Assembly: GCA_934098435.1 (NCBI GenBank)
Contig: CAKOOV010000012.1
Coordinates: 1 to 37,639, forward strand
Reading direction: 5' to 3'
DNA length: 37,639 bases
Origin: an uncultured Bacilli bacterium
GTDB taxonomy: Bacteria > Bacillota_I > Bacilli_A > RF39 > UBA660
Position 1 is the first letter of the stretch. The number at the start of each line of letters is the position of its first letter. Shown here one piece after another: positions 1 to 6,276 of the stretch. The translations under genes were made by a program, and so were the position numbers. Under the pieces are notes generated by a model. It did no database searches and was not told where the DNA came from. It worked only from the letters and a program-made list of their open reading frames with translations.

Positions 1-1
1 G

Positions 2-694
2 GTAAGTAGTGGTAGTGAGGCTACTATTGTTGATAATTTTGATGGTGAAGTTCATACTTTGGATTTTGTTATTCCGATGGGGCAAAAAGGTGATAAAGGG
101 GAGTCTGGTTTAAAAGGTGATAAAGGAGAAAAAGGTGATATTGGTCCTCAGGGAGAAAAGGGAGAAGCTGGTCCTATTGGCCCCCAGGGGGAGCAAGGTA
201 TTGCAGGTCCTCCTGGCGTAGAGGGAAAAATTGGTCCGACAGGACCGCAGGGACCTCAAGGAACACTTGGGCCTACTTCTTATAATGCTATTTGTTTTTC
301 TAGTTTTAAAGATACTACTAATGCTGGTACAATGACTGTTACTACTACTAGAATTATTCCAGGTAACTCTGATATTATTTCTATTTCTGGTAATCAAATA
401 AAGGTAGCGAAAACTAGTGTATTTGAGGTTACTTTGTGCGGGCGAATATCAGGTGTTACTAATGATACTGGTGGTAAGTTCTATTTATATAATACTACTA
501 CTAATGAAAAAATTAGTGATATGGAGTTTGTTCTTGATAAGGGTACTACTAGTGACATGGATTTTTCAGAAGTTAATTTTGTTGATGTTTATGCTGGTGG
601 TAATCTTGAAATAAGAACTGAAGTTATTGGTAATGATACTGGTAATATTTCTTTTTCTATGGTTAATGTTATTCTTAAACGTTATAATTTATAA
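2..694 (+). CDS. Collagen-like surface protein, 5' truncated by window edge
   Basis: The reading frame is open from the first bases of the window, so the real start lies outside it. A short non-repetitive stretch ending in a VIPMGQKGDKGE-type junction leads into about 20 Gly-X-Y triplets (GDK, GEK, GPQ, GPP), roughly bases 80-275. A globular C-terminal domain of about 135 residues rich in Thr, Ile and Gly follows. This layout (anchor, collagen-like stalk, trimerising beta-rich head) is known from exosporium filament proteins such as BclA and from other Firmicutes collagen-like surface proteins. With spore-coat genes elsewhere in the window an exosporium role is possible, but that is inference. 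A weak terminator follows the stop codon. Confidence 0.85.
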   Translation, partial: VSSGSEATIVDNFDGEVHTLDFVIPMGQKGDKGESGLKGDKGEKGDIGPQGEKGEAGPIGPQGEQGIAGPPGVEGKIGPTGPQGPQGTLGPTSYNAICFSSFKDTTNAGTMTVTTTRIIPGNSDIISISGNQIKVAKTSVFEVTLCGRISGVTNDTGGKFYLYNTTTNEKISDMEFVLDKGTTSDMDFSEVNFVDVYAGGNLEIRTEVIGNDTGNISFSMVNVILKRYNL

Positions 695-700
695 ATAGGG

Positions 701-731
701 AAATACTGATCTTTGTGGTTGGTATTTTTTT
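701..731 (+). terminator. Intrinsic terminator of the collagen-like gene
   Basis: A 7-bp stem (AAATACT with GGTATTT, including one G-U pair) is separated by 13 bases and followed by seven T. It begins 6 bases after the stop codon. The stem is weak, so confidence is moderate. Confidence 0.5.
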
Positions 732-1090
732 ATTCACTACAAGCCTAACTTTATTAGTCTTGTTAGTGCTATTTAGAGCCAATATTTAGTATATTGTCTC
801 TAAATAGGTATTATTCTTACTTATTATATATTAGTTATTATTATGTTTTATCTAAAAGATGTTTATATTTTACTTCTCCTCGTATTGTATGTATGATGTT
901 AGGTCCAAAGAAAAGAGATTTAGATGGTACCTCTAATAACAGAGGTGATAGGTATATTGTATGTGCTAGATGGAATAATTTGAGAGAAGATATTATTAGT
1001 TTTAAAAATAATAGTAAATAGTTTAGTTTTTATATTTTGTAAATGGTTTTGACTGACGGGTGGTGACTCCCTCATTATGCTTCATAAAAA
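732..1090. other. Region without a convincing gene
   Basis: This stretch contains a strong inverted repeat (769-807), a short open frame ending at 1021 and a GC-richer patch at 1051-1084. The frame has late ATGs at 893 and 896 and encodes a basic peptide beginning MMLGPKKRDLDG. I see no ribosome binding site for it and recognise no family. It could be a decayed gene. The 1051-1084 patch resembles the 3' half of the tRNA-Gly gene found at 8772-8846 (see findings). Confidence 0.4.
769..807. repeat. 10-bp perfect inverted repeat forming a long hairpin
   Basis: CTATTTAGAG at 769-778 is exactly complementary to CTCTAAATAG at 798-807. Inside it a second 5-bp pairing (CAATA 780-784 with TATTG 792-796) extends the hairpin. 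No T-run follows, so it is not a standard terminator. Function unknown; it could be a mobile-element end or an RNA structure. Confidence 0.6.
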
Positions 1091-1108
1091 AAACACCAAA
1101 CGGTGTTT
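1084..1108 (-). terminator. Intrinsic terminator, probably the ancestral tRNA-Gly terminator
   Basis: Read on the minus strand, AAACACC-GTTT-GGTGTTT (1108 to 1091) forms a 7-bp stem with a 4-base loop and runs directly into further T residues (the A-run 1086-1090 on the plus strand). It lies just outside the left phage attachment site. The tRNA-Gly gene at the right end is also read leftward, so before phage integration this hairpin would have stood about 10 bases beyond the tRNA 3' end. On the plus strand it could also act weakly (GATTTTTC follows). Confidence 0.7.
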
Positions 1109-1118
1109 GATTTTTCAA

Positions 1119-1135
1119 TGGAGCAGATGAGGGGA
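1119..1135. repeat. attL core (left copy of 17-bp repeat)
   Basis: TGGAGCAGATGAGGGGA is identical to 8772-8788. It represents only the last 17 bases of the tRNA-Gly gene (CCA end plus acceptor and part of the T-arm) and is not a functional tRNA. Confidence 0.9.
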
Positions 1136-1158
1136 ATTCGATTTATGGAAAGGAATAA

Positions 1159-1335
1159 TTGGAATATTATTTAGTGTATGATAAAGAAGATAATATTTTA
1201 GCTTTTTGTGATAATTTGGATGAATTGAGTAAATTTGTTAATCGTCGCAAAAAGGAATTAAAATATAGATTTAAAAATAAGAATCTTGTATATGTACAAG
1301 TTCCAAATTTATTGAAATTATATAAATTTTATTGA
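1159..1335 (+). CDS. Small phage protein, 58 aa, TTG start
   Basis: A 58-residue frame starts at TTG 1159, with GGAAAGGA placed four bases upstream, and ends at TGA 1333-1335, immediately inside a strong terminator. The product begins LEYYLVYDKEDNIL and is rich in Asp/Glu early and Lys/Arg later, with no membrane segment. I do not recognise a family. In the excised circular phage it would lie directly downstream of the integrase across attP, so it may be read from the integrase promoter and be stopped by the 1334-1359 terminator. A role in integration or regulation is a guess. Confidence 0.6.
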   Translation: MEYYLVYDKEDNILAFCDNLDELSKFVNRRKKELKYRFKNKNLVYVQVPNLLKLYKFY

Positions 1336-1359
1336 GGTATGGTCGTACCTCTTTTTTTT
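1334..1359 (+). terminator. Strong intrinsic terminator at the head of the structural genes
   Basis: GAGGTA (1334-1339) pairs with TACCTC (1346-1351) around a 6-base loop, followed by eight T. It separates the 58-aa gene from the structural block and, in the circular phage form, would end transcription arriving from the integrase side. Confidence 0.85.
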
Positions 1360-1396
1360 GTATGTTATTCTTATTTCAAGAAAGGAGAGTGTAACA

Positions 1397-1579
1397 ATGA
1401 ATAATAAAGAATTCACATTTAAGGGCACAATTGAAAAAGGCGTTTCACAAAAAGGAAACGAGTATGAATATTTAGCTTTAAAAATTACTGATGATTATAC
1501 AAAAAGAATATTTTTAGAAGAAGCTGAAAAAGTTTTACTTTTGAGTAATTCAAAAACTTCTAATCCATTTGGAAAGTAA
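1397..1579 (+). CDS. Small OB-like protein, candidate phage ssDNA-binding protein
   Basis: 60 aa. The start is ATG 1397 behind AAAGGAG; in-frame codons further upstream lack a ribosome binding site. The sequence KGTIEKGVSQKGNEYEYLALKITD has the short alternating beta-strand look of small OB-fold proteins. Filamentous phages encode a small ssDNA-binding protein (pV in Ff phage) that coats the single-stranded genome before export, often just ahead of the major coat gene, as here. The assignment rests on size, position and strand pattern, not on a clear motif. Confidence 0.6.
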   Translation: MNNKEFTFKGTIEKGVSQKGNEYEYLALKITDDYTKRIFLEEAEKVLLLSNSKTSNPFGK

Positions 1580-1615
1580 TAACAACATAATAAGTTAAAG
1601 CGAGGTGGCTTAATT

Positions 1616-1654
1616 ATGTGTTATATAAAAAGAATAAAAAGAAGAAAAGATTAA
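1616..1654 (+). CDS. Possible 12-residue basic peptide
   Basis: ATG 1616 is preceded by GAGGTGG at good spacing and encodes MCYIKRIKRRKD before a stop. It may be a leader peptide that couples translation toward the coat gene, or a chance frame. The ribosome binding site is its only support. Confidence 0.25.
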   Translation: MCYIKRIKRRKD

Positions 1655-1678
1655 TTTCTTTGGAGGGAGGTATTCGTT

Positions 1679-1855
1679 GTGATTGCTGAAGTTACTTTAA
1701 GTACAGTATTAACTGATATTGGTAGTGTATTTACTAGCATGATTGGCTATGTTGGTAGCATATGTGAAACAATAGTTGGACAACCTTTACTATTAATAGG
1801 TTTTTGTATTCCATTTGCTTTCGCTATTGTATCTTTTGTAAGAAGATTATTTTAA
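1679..1855 (+). CDS. Major coat protein candidate (pVIII-like), 58 aa
   Basis: A very strong Shine-Dalgarno (GGAGGGAGG) precedes GTG 1679. The 58-residue product has a mildly hydrophobic, Thr/Ser/Gly-rich N-terminal half, one strongly hydrophobic segment (about residues 35-54) and a basic end, RRLF. This is the build of a filamentous phage major coat protein: exposed helix, membrane span, and positive C-terminus facing the DNA. There is no separate cleavable signal peptide, which differs from Ff pVIII. Its position after the ssDNA-binding candidate and before the secreted minor-coat candidates supports the role. Identity is inferred from architecture. Confidence 0.65.
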   Translation: MIAEVTLSTVLTDIGSVFTSMIGYVGSICETIVGQPLLLIGFCIPFAFAIVSFVRRLF

Positions 1856-1875
1856 TTGAGAGGAGAGAAAAGATT

Positions 1876-2553
1876 ATGAAAAGATTATTTATTAATATTT
1901 TTATTCTTTTTTCTTCCTTTTTTTTAATTTCTAGTAAAGAAGCTAAGACTTATGATGTTACTGTTGATTTTTCTTTAATTAATGATGACTTTTTTAATAT
2001 AAAAGAAAAAGCAGAAAAATATAAAATAGATAATAATTTTGATAATTTTATTATGCTTTTTAGAGATAATAATATAGTTGTTACTTTTTTTAATAATTCT
2101 GATTTAATAGATAATCCTTTGATTTGTTCTGATTTTTGTAAAATTTTAAGTACAGGAGGTTTTTATTATTATAATTTGTCTTCTGATACTTTTTATCGTA
2201 ATGGTGGTATGTCTCCATTTCAATTTAGAGTAGAATCTCTTCCTTTGTATTCTACGTATAAGGATGTATATTTAAATAACTCAACATCATTAAGAATTAG
2301 TATTGGTAATGGTTATGTTGAAGTTAAAGAAGAAGAAAAATATTTATTTTTGTATGATTTGTATTTAAAAAATCAAAAAATAATTTATCCGCATTTAGAG
2401 GAAGAAGATAATTTAAAAAGTTTTTATGATTTATGTATAGAAAAAATAGGTTATTTAGCTACCGTTATTGTAGGTAATTATATATATTTGTCTATATTTG
2501 CTATATTTATATTGATATTTATATTTAGTTTAATTAAAAGGAGGTATTTATAA
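1876..2553 (+). CDS. Secreted membrane-anchored phage protein (minor coat candidate)
   Basis: 225 aa, starting at ATG 1876 behind AGGAGAG. Residues 1-20 form a signal peptide (basic start, Phe/Ile/Leu core, SS before KEA). An extracytoplasmic region of about 175 residues, rich in Asn, Asp and Tyr and with two cysteines (CSDFCK), is followed by a C-terminal membrane span of about 22 residues ending KRRYL. Type I topology with a C-terminal anchor fits virion-tip proteins. The mature N-terminus carries KEAKTYDV, which also occurs in the Zot-like protein (see findings). The TAA stop overlaps the next ATG (TAATG). Confidence 0.7.
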   Translation: MKRLFINIFILFSSFFLISSKEAKTYDVTVDFSLINDDFFNIKEKAEKYKIDNNFDNFIMLFRDNNIVVTFFNNSDLIDNPLICSDFCKILSTGGFYYYNLSSDTFYRNGGMSPFQFRVESLPLYSTYKDVYLNNSTSLRISIGNGYVEVKEEEKYLFLYDLYLKNQKIIYPHLEEEDNLKSFYDLCIEKIGYLATVIVGNYIYLSIFAIFILIFIFSLIKRRYL

Positions 2554-2807
2554 TGAAAGGTAAGAAAAAAAGATATAGTATATTTGTAACAAAATATTCT
2601 AAAGATTATTCAGATATTGAAGATGAAAAGGTATTAAAAAGAACTAATAGTAAATTATTTGCCAATTATTATTTAAAAGATAGAATGGGTATTTTTATGG
2701 ATTTTTATAAATCAGAAAATATTATTGAGTGTACTGTTTATGATCATTATAATCATAAAGATGTTGGAAAATGTATTTATTTTAATAGAATTAGGAGTAC
2801 AAAATAA
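2553..2807 (+). CDS. Small soluble phage protein, 84 aa
   Basis: It starts in the stop codon of the gene before (TAATG, with GGAGG upstream) and ends in the start of the gene after, so it is translationally coupled on both sides. The product is strongly basic at its N-terminus (MKGKKKRYS), Tyr-, Lys- and Asp-rich, with no signal peptide and no membrane span, so it probably acts in the cytoplasm. I do not recognise a family. Confidence 0.65.
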   Translation: MKGKKKRYSIFVTKYSKDYSDIEDEKVLKRTNSKLFANYYLKDRMGIFMDFYKSENIIECTVYDHYNHKDVGKCIYFNRIRSTK

Positions 2808-4162
2808 TGAAGAATTTAAAGTATTTATTATTTATAATACCTTTTTTATTTCTTAGTAATGTAAAAGCAGAGACTAAAGAATTTGAATTTTATAATGTGA
2901 AATATGATGGTGTTTCAGAGAGTCAACCGACTCCTATTAATGTTTATTCTTTAGTTAATCAAGATATTCTTGATAATATGGAACAAAAAATAGTTGAATA
3001 TTGGGAGAAGAATGTAAAATCTCATCATCCTTATTATTATATTTCAATTTCTTATGCTGCTGCTCCTGTATCTGGTACTTCTTTTGATACTGTTACTATG
3101 AGATTGATTGCTTTTAAAGCTATACCTGTTGATTATACTTCTTTTGTAACAATGTCTTGTGATTTTAATGATTATAAAAATGATAGTATTTCTAAGGAAG
3201 ATAAAATGCAATTAACTTATTATTATCAATATTCTAATAATCATTATAGTAATGAACCTTATGGTTTATATTGTGATACTAATTTTTTATTTCATTCTAC
3301 TACTGATTATAATCGTTATTTATCATTATTTTATTATTCTTCTAATTATGATCAACCTTTTGGTTTAGATGATACTTATGTAGTAAAAAAAGGTGATGAA
3401 GTATTATTTACTTTAAATAAACAAGATATTATACCTACTTTTAAAAGTAAGTTTATAAATAAAACTGATTTAAATTATACTGAAATAGATTTAAATAATT
3501 ATCCTTATGTTGCTTTATCTTTAAAAGATTATAGTAAAACAGAAGAGTTTAATTCTATGACTTATGTAAAAGGTCAGTATTGTTTGACGCCTGTTTATAA
3601 TTATGGTTTAACAGAAAGAAAAGATATATTATCAGGTACTCAAATGCAAAGATGTAGTTTATATTATGATGATTATACACCGATAAGAACTTATATATTA
3701 AAATCAGATTTAGAAAATCATTCTATTTATTATTTAAAAGCTTATGATACATCTAAAGAAAATAAGATTAAAGTTGATTCTTCTGTATTTAATATTCACT
3801 ATATAACAGAGGAAGAGAAAAATAATCCTATTATTACTATTAATGGTAAAAAATATACTACTATTCCTTATGATGAGCTTACCGATACCGCTACTAAGAG
3901 TGAAGATGAAAATTATACTTCTGGTGGTTCTTGTGCTGTTGGTGATATAAATTGTACTGCTTCTTTAACTAATGGTAGTATAAAATGGAGCGATATATTT
4001 ACAAGTCCATTAGATTTTTTAAAAAATATTTGGACTTCAATAACTCAAGTTTTTACTTTAATAGCTTATTTTATTGCTTTATTGCCAACTACTTTACAAT
4101 ATTTCTTTTATATAAGTTTTACATTAGCTATAGTACTCGGTATTATTAAAATTATTTTATAG
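2807..4162 (+). CDS. pIII-like adsorption/minor coat protein candidate
   Basis: 451 aa, the largest phage product. A clear signal peptide (residues 1-21, ending VKA) is followed by about 370 exported residues rich in Tyr, Ser and Asp with several paired cysteines. A hydrophobic C-terminus (about 405-451) has one or two membrane spans. Large size, signal peptide and C-terminal anchor are what one expects of the receptor-binding tip protein (pIII in Ff). Residues 358-370, LTDTATKSEDENY, recur exactly in the small membrane protein encoded at 7494-7694. Family identity cannot be confirmed by eye; such adsorption proteins diverge fast. Confidence 0.65.
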   Translation: MKNLKYLLFIIPFLFLSNVKAETKEFEFYNVKYDGVSESQPTPINVYSLVNQDILDNMEQKIVEYWEKNVKSHHPYYYISISYAAAPVSGTSFDTVTMRLIAFKAIPVDYTSFVTMSCDFNDYKNDSISKEDKMQLTYYYQYSNNHYSNEPYGLYCDTNFLFHSTTDYNRYLSLFYYSSNYDQPFGLDDTYVVKKGDEVLFTLNKQDIIPTFKSKFINKTDLNYTEIDLNNYPYVALSLKDYSKTEEFNSMTYVKGQYCLTPVYNYGLTERKDILSGTQMQRCSLYYDDYTPIRTYILKSDLENHSIYYLKAYDTSKENKIKVDSSVFNIHYITEEEKNNPIITINGKKYTTIPYDELTDTATKSEDENYTSGGSCAVGDINCTASLTNGSIKWSDIFTSPLDFLKNIWTSITQVFTLIAYFIALLPTTLQYFFYISFTLAIVLGIIKIIL

Positions 4163-4174
4163 GAGGTATATGAA

Positions 4175-4324
4175 ATGTATGAAGTTATTCAAAATTTAAT
4201 TGGACCAGTTCCAGAGCCATTTACATTTATATATGGCATATTAACTTTGGTATTTGGTATGTTACTTTTAGCATTTTTATTTCAATTATTTTATATTCCA
4301 ATTAAGATGATAGGAAAGTGGTAA
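4175..4324 (+). CDS. Small phage membrane protein, 49 aa
   Basis: ATG 4175 follows AGGAGG at a good distance; the out-of-frame ATG five bases earlier stops quickly. The product has a short polar start (MYEVIQNLIGPVPEP), one long hydrophobic span and a basic end (KMIGKW). It sits between the pIII-like gene and other small membrane proteins, the usual place of minor virion or assembly proteins. No family recognised. Confidence 0.7.
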   Translation: MYEVIQNLIGPVPEPFTFIYGILTLVFGMLLLAFLFQLFYIPIKMIGKW

Positions 4325-4325
4325 T

Positions 4326-4586
4326 ATGCTTGAAGTATTAAGATTTATATTAGAAAAGACAGTTGAGTTTTTAAAGATGTTATTTACTATTGATGTAGGT
4401 AATAATTTAACCCTTGGTCTTATGATGTGTATTATATTTATATTTTTACCTTTAGTAATTATAGTTGTAGGCTTTTTGAAGACTACATTAATTGATGAAA
4501 TAGATGAAAAACATGATTTAGGTATTGGTCCGTTTGGTCGTTATATTGGAAAGCATGAATATAGAGGAAAGCATGAGAAAAGATAG
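4326..4586 (+). CDS. Small phage membrane protein, 86 aa
   Basis: It starts two bases after the previous stop, with AGGAAAG upstream. It has an amphipathic N-terminus, a hydrophobic span of about 22 residues in the middle (GLMMCIIFIFLPLVIIVVGF) and a charged, His/Lys/Arg-rich tail that would lie in the cytoplasm. It may be an assembly or minor coat protein; no family recognised. Confidence 0.65.
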   Translation: MLEVLRFILEKTVEFLKMLFTIDVGNNLTLGLMMCIIFIFLPLVIIVVGFLKTTLIDEIDEKHDLGIGPFGRYIGKHEYRGKHEKR

Positions 4587-4598
4587 GAGAGTGTTTAT

Positions 4599-4799
4599 AT
4601 GAGTATATTTATACCTTATAGTCCTAGCGATGTTATTCAGTATTTTACTACTACTTTTAGTTTAAATTTATCTGATTTAACATCTTATCAATCATTAATA
4701 ATAACATTATTAAGTAATATTTATTTTTATGGTTATTGGTTTTTTATATGTTACTTTGCATTAAAAATATTTAATCGAATATGGGAAAGATTCTTTTAG
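4599..4799 (+). CDS. Small phage membrane protein, 66 aa
   Basis: ATG 4599 follows AGGAGAG. About 40 polar, Ser/Thr-rich residues are followed by one aromatic-rich membrane span and a basic end (NRIWERFF). The layout resembles a larger version of a single-span coat protein. Its stop codon lies inside the left arm of the strong hairpin 4794-4829. Confidence 0.65.
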   Translation: MSIFIPYSPSDVIQYFTTTFSLNLSDLTSYQSLIITLLSNIYFYGYWFFICYFALKIFNRIWERFF

Positions 4800-4829
4800 T
4801 AGCTCCCAGCGGCGCTGGAGCTACTAAAA
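4794..4829. promoter_or_regulatory. Strong GC-rich hairpin, candidate packaging signal or RNA processing element
   Basis: Sixteen base pairs (4794-4810 with 4814-4829, one bulged C, three-base loop GGC) form by far the most stable hairpin in the prophage. The tip is GC-rich in an otherwise very AT-rich region. No U-tract follows on either strand, so a standard terminator is unlikely. Filamentous phages need one imperfect hairpin as packaging signal. Here it lies within the structural genes instead of a long intergenic region, so transcript processing is an alternative. Confidence 0.6.
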
Positions 4830-4846
4830 TTAAAAGGAGATGTAAT

Positions 4847-4930
4847 ATGAAAAAATTTTTATTGTTTTCAATGTTAACTGGTAGTTTTTTAGGACTATGG
4901 GTCATATTTGCTAAGGAGGGTTATATTTAA
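4847..4930 (+). CDS. Single-span peptide of 27 aa (pVII/pIX-like candidate)
   Basis: ATG 4847 follows AAAGGAG. The product is MKK plus one hydrophobic segment and a short tail AKEGYI. Its stop overlaps the next start (TAATG). In size and build it resembles the tiny end-cap coat proteins pVII and pIX of Ff phages (about 32-33 aa), but nearly any single-span peptide would. Confidence 0.5.
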   Translation: MKKFLLFSMLTGSFLGLWVIFAKEGYI

Positions 4931-5121
4931 TGAAATTTAAAAATAAAGGTGAAAAAGTATTTTTTGATATGTTAGAAGTTATTAGAGATTTTTCAGTTTT
5001 TATGGATGATTATTTTAGTGATTCGGATAATATTAATTCTTATACTTCTAGTATTTATGATGAATATAAGAAATATTCTGAAAAATTAATTGATATTATA
5101 AAAAGTTGTGATAAAAAATGA
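4930..5121 (+). CDS. Small acidic phage protein, 63 aa
   Basis: Coupled to the upstream peptide by TAATG, with AAGGAGG inside the upstream gene, and to the downstream gene by an ATGA overlap. Soluble, helical-looking and Asp/Ser/Tyr-rich, with no signal peptide. No family recognised. Position directly ahead of the export ATPase genes suggests a virion assembly role, but that is inference. Confidence 0.65.
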   Translation: MKFKNKGEKVFFDMLEVIRDFSVFMDDYFSDSDNINSYTSSIYDEYKKYSEKLIDIIKSCDKK

Positions 5122-5321
5122 GTGGTTTAAGTTTTTTCTTTGGTTTATTATGTTTAATTTCTATAGATATAGGCTCAGGTTTTATAATATTTATTTTTTA
5201 TAGATATTTTGATATGAAATATTTTAGTGATTTAGAAATAAATCAGTTGAAAGAAGAAAATAAATATTTAAGAGAAGAGAATCAAAAAATTAAAGGTTCT
5301 ACTGATTTTTGGGGTAAGTAA
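5118..5321 (+). CDS. Membrane-anchored coiled-coil protein next to Zot
   Basis: 67 aa. Residues 3-28 form a membrane span and about residues 36-60 (EINQLKEENKYLREENQKIK) show a leucine/charged heptad pattern typical of a short coiled coil. It overlaps the genes on both sides (ATGA before, TAATG after). Because the following Zot-like ATPase lacks an obvious membrane segment, this protein could be its membrane partner, together replacing the single-chain pI of Ff phages. This is inference from adjacency and topology. Confidence 0.65.
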   Translation: MSGLSFFFGLLCLISIDIGSGFIIFIFYRYFDMKYFSDLEINQLKEENKYLREENQKIKGSTDFWGK

Positions 5322-6058
5322 TGGTAACATGTATTAGTGGTATTCCTGGAAGTGGTAAAAATGTAAGAGCCACTTATTTAGCCAAGAAACATTTTAAAAA
5401 AGAAAATAGCTTATTAAGAAAATTAATTAGGAAGTTATTACATAAGCCTATAATAGTAAATAATGTTTATACTACTTATCCAGTTTTATTAAAAAAATAT
5501 AGGAAGAGATCTAAAAAGAATAATATATATTCTAATAGAGTTACTTTATTTGATTTAGTACCAGATAATAGATTTATCGATAATGCATTAATTATTATAG
5601 ATGAAACACAAGCTTTTTATGATTCTGAGGAATATAAGAATTTTCCTAAAGAAATAGCTGTATTTAATCAATTTCACAGACATTTTAATATAAAAGATAT
5701 ATATTATATATCTCAGCATCCTAGTAGAATAATGAAAAAGCTATGTATTTTAGCTAGTGAATTTGATAAGATAAAAACATTTATAAATATACCATTTATA
5801 AATATAGGATTTATGCATATTGTTTGTTATTATGAAAGAGATGATTATGGAAAATATAATCATCCAAAGAAAGAAGCTAAAACTTATGATGTAAAAAATA
5901 AGTATTGTTTGTTTCTATCTGGTAAAGTATTTAGATCGTATCACAGCAAATATTTAAGAGTATTAAATATAGATAAGCCATTATATGATCGTGGAACTTT
6001 TGATTCACTAGATTTGACTAATCAAGAAATTAGCTATATATATCGAGATAAGATTTAA
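5321..6058 (+). CDS. zot: Zot/pI-like phage assembly ATPase
   Basis: 245 aa. The Walker A loop is at residues 7-14 (GIPGSGKN) and the Walker B aspartate-glutamate pair at 94-95 within ALIIIDETQAFYD. This is the arrangement of the Zot/pI family (PF05707), the ATPase that drives filamentous virion assembly and export through the inner membrane. Family members usually have a membrane span and an exported C-terminal domain after the ATPase. Here the protein ends soluble after about 245 residues, so it looks like the ATPase domain alone. Residues 184-191 are KEAKTYDV, shared with the protein at 1876. Start at ATG overlapping the upstream stop. Confidence 0.85.
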   Translation: MVTCISGIPGSGKNVRATYLAKKHFKKENSLLRKLIRKLLHKPIIVNNVYTTYPVLLKKYRKRSKKNNIYSNRVTLFDLVPDNRFIDNALIIIDETQAFYDSEEYKNFPKEIAVFNQFHRHFNIKDIYYISQHPSRIMKKLCILASEFDKIKTFINIPFINIGFMHIVCYYERDDYGKYNHPKKEAKTYDVKNKYCLFLSGKVFRSYHSKYLRVLNIDKPLYDRGTFDSLDLTNQEISYIYRDKI

Positions 6059-6071
6059 AAAGAGGAAACAG

Positions 6072-6139
6072 ATTAAAAGTCAATAGAACATGGAATAAAA
6101 GCGAAGCGATTATGCCGTGAAAGTCTATTTACTTTTAAT
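6072..6139. repeat. 15-bp near-perfect inverted repeat in the phage origin region
   Basis: 6072-6086 pairs with 6125-6139 with a single mismatch, enclosing about 38 bases. A further hairpin (TTGCTT-CACA-AAGCAA, 6154-6169) and an 8-bp hairpin at 6237-6256 lie to the right. Such stacked structures in the only longer intergenic region of a rolling-circle replicon suggest a single-strand origin (complementary-strand start). Confidence 0.55.
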
Positions 6140-6256
6140 GTTTCGCAATAATTTTGCTTCACAAAGCAAGAAAAGGTATCAACATTTTTTTGCTTTGGTC
6201 GAGCCTTACGGCGGTGAGTAAATAAAAGTTTTTGTTTTACTTTTTTCAAAAAGTAA

Positions 6257-6262
6257 TATAAT
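6257..6262 (+). promoter_or_regulatory. Possible promoter -10 for the rep operon
   Basis: TATAAT at 6257-6262 has only a weak TTGTTT -35 (6232-6237) at 19 bases. Transcription would start near 6269, just ahead of the nick hairpin. Confidence 0.4.
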
Positions 6263-6276
6263 TGGGAGCAATCTCT

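Noticed and set aside
110..397. Open frame on the minus strand inside the collagen-like gene
   Set aside because: It is a complement of Gly-X-Y repeat DNA; repeats often leave the opposite strand open.
794..1021. 75-codon frame starting inside the 769-807 hairpin
   Set aside because: No ribosome binding site, no family, start codon in a structured repeat; at most a decayed fragment.
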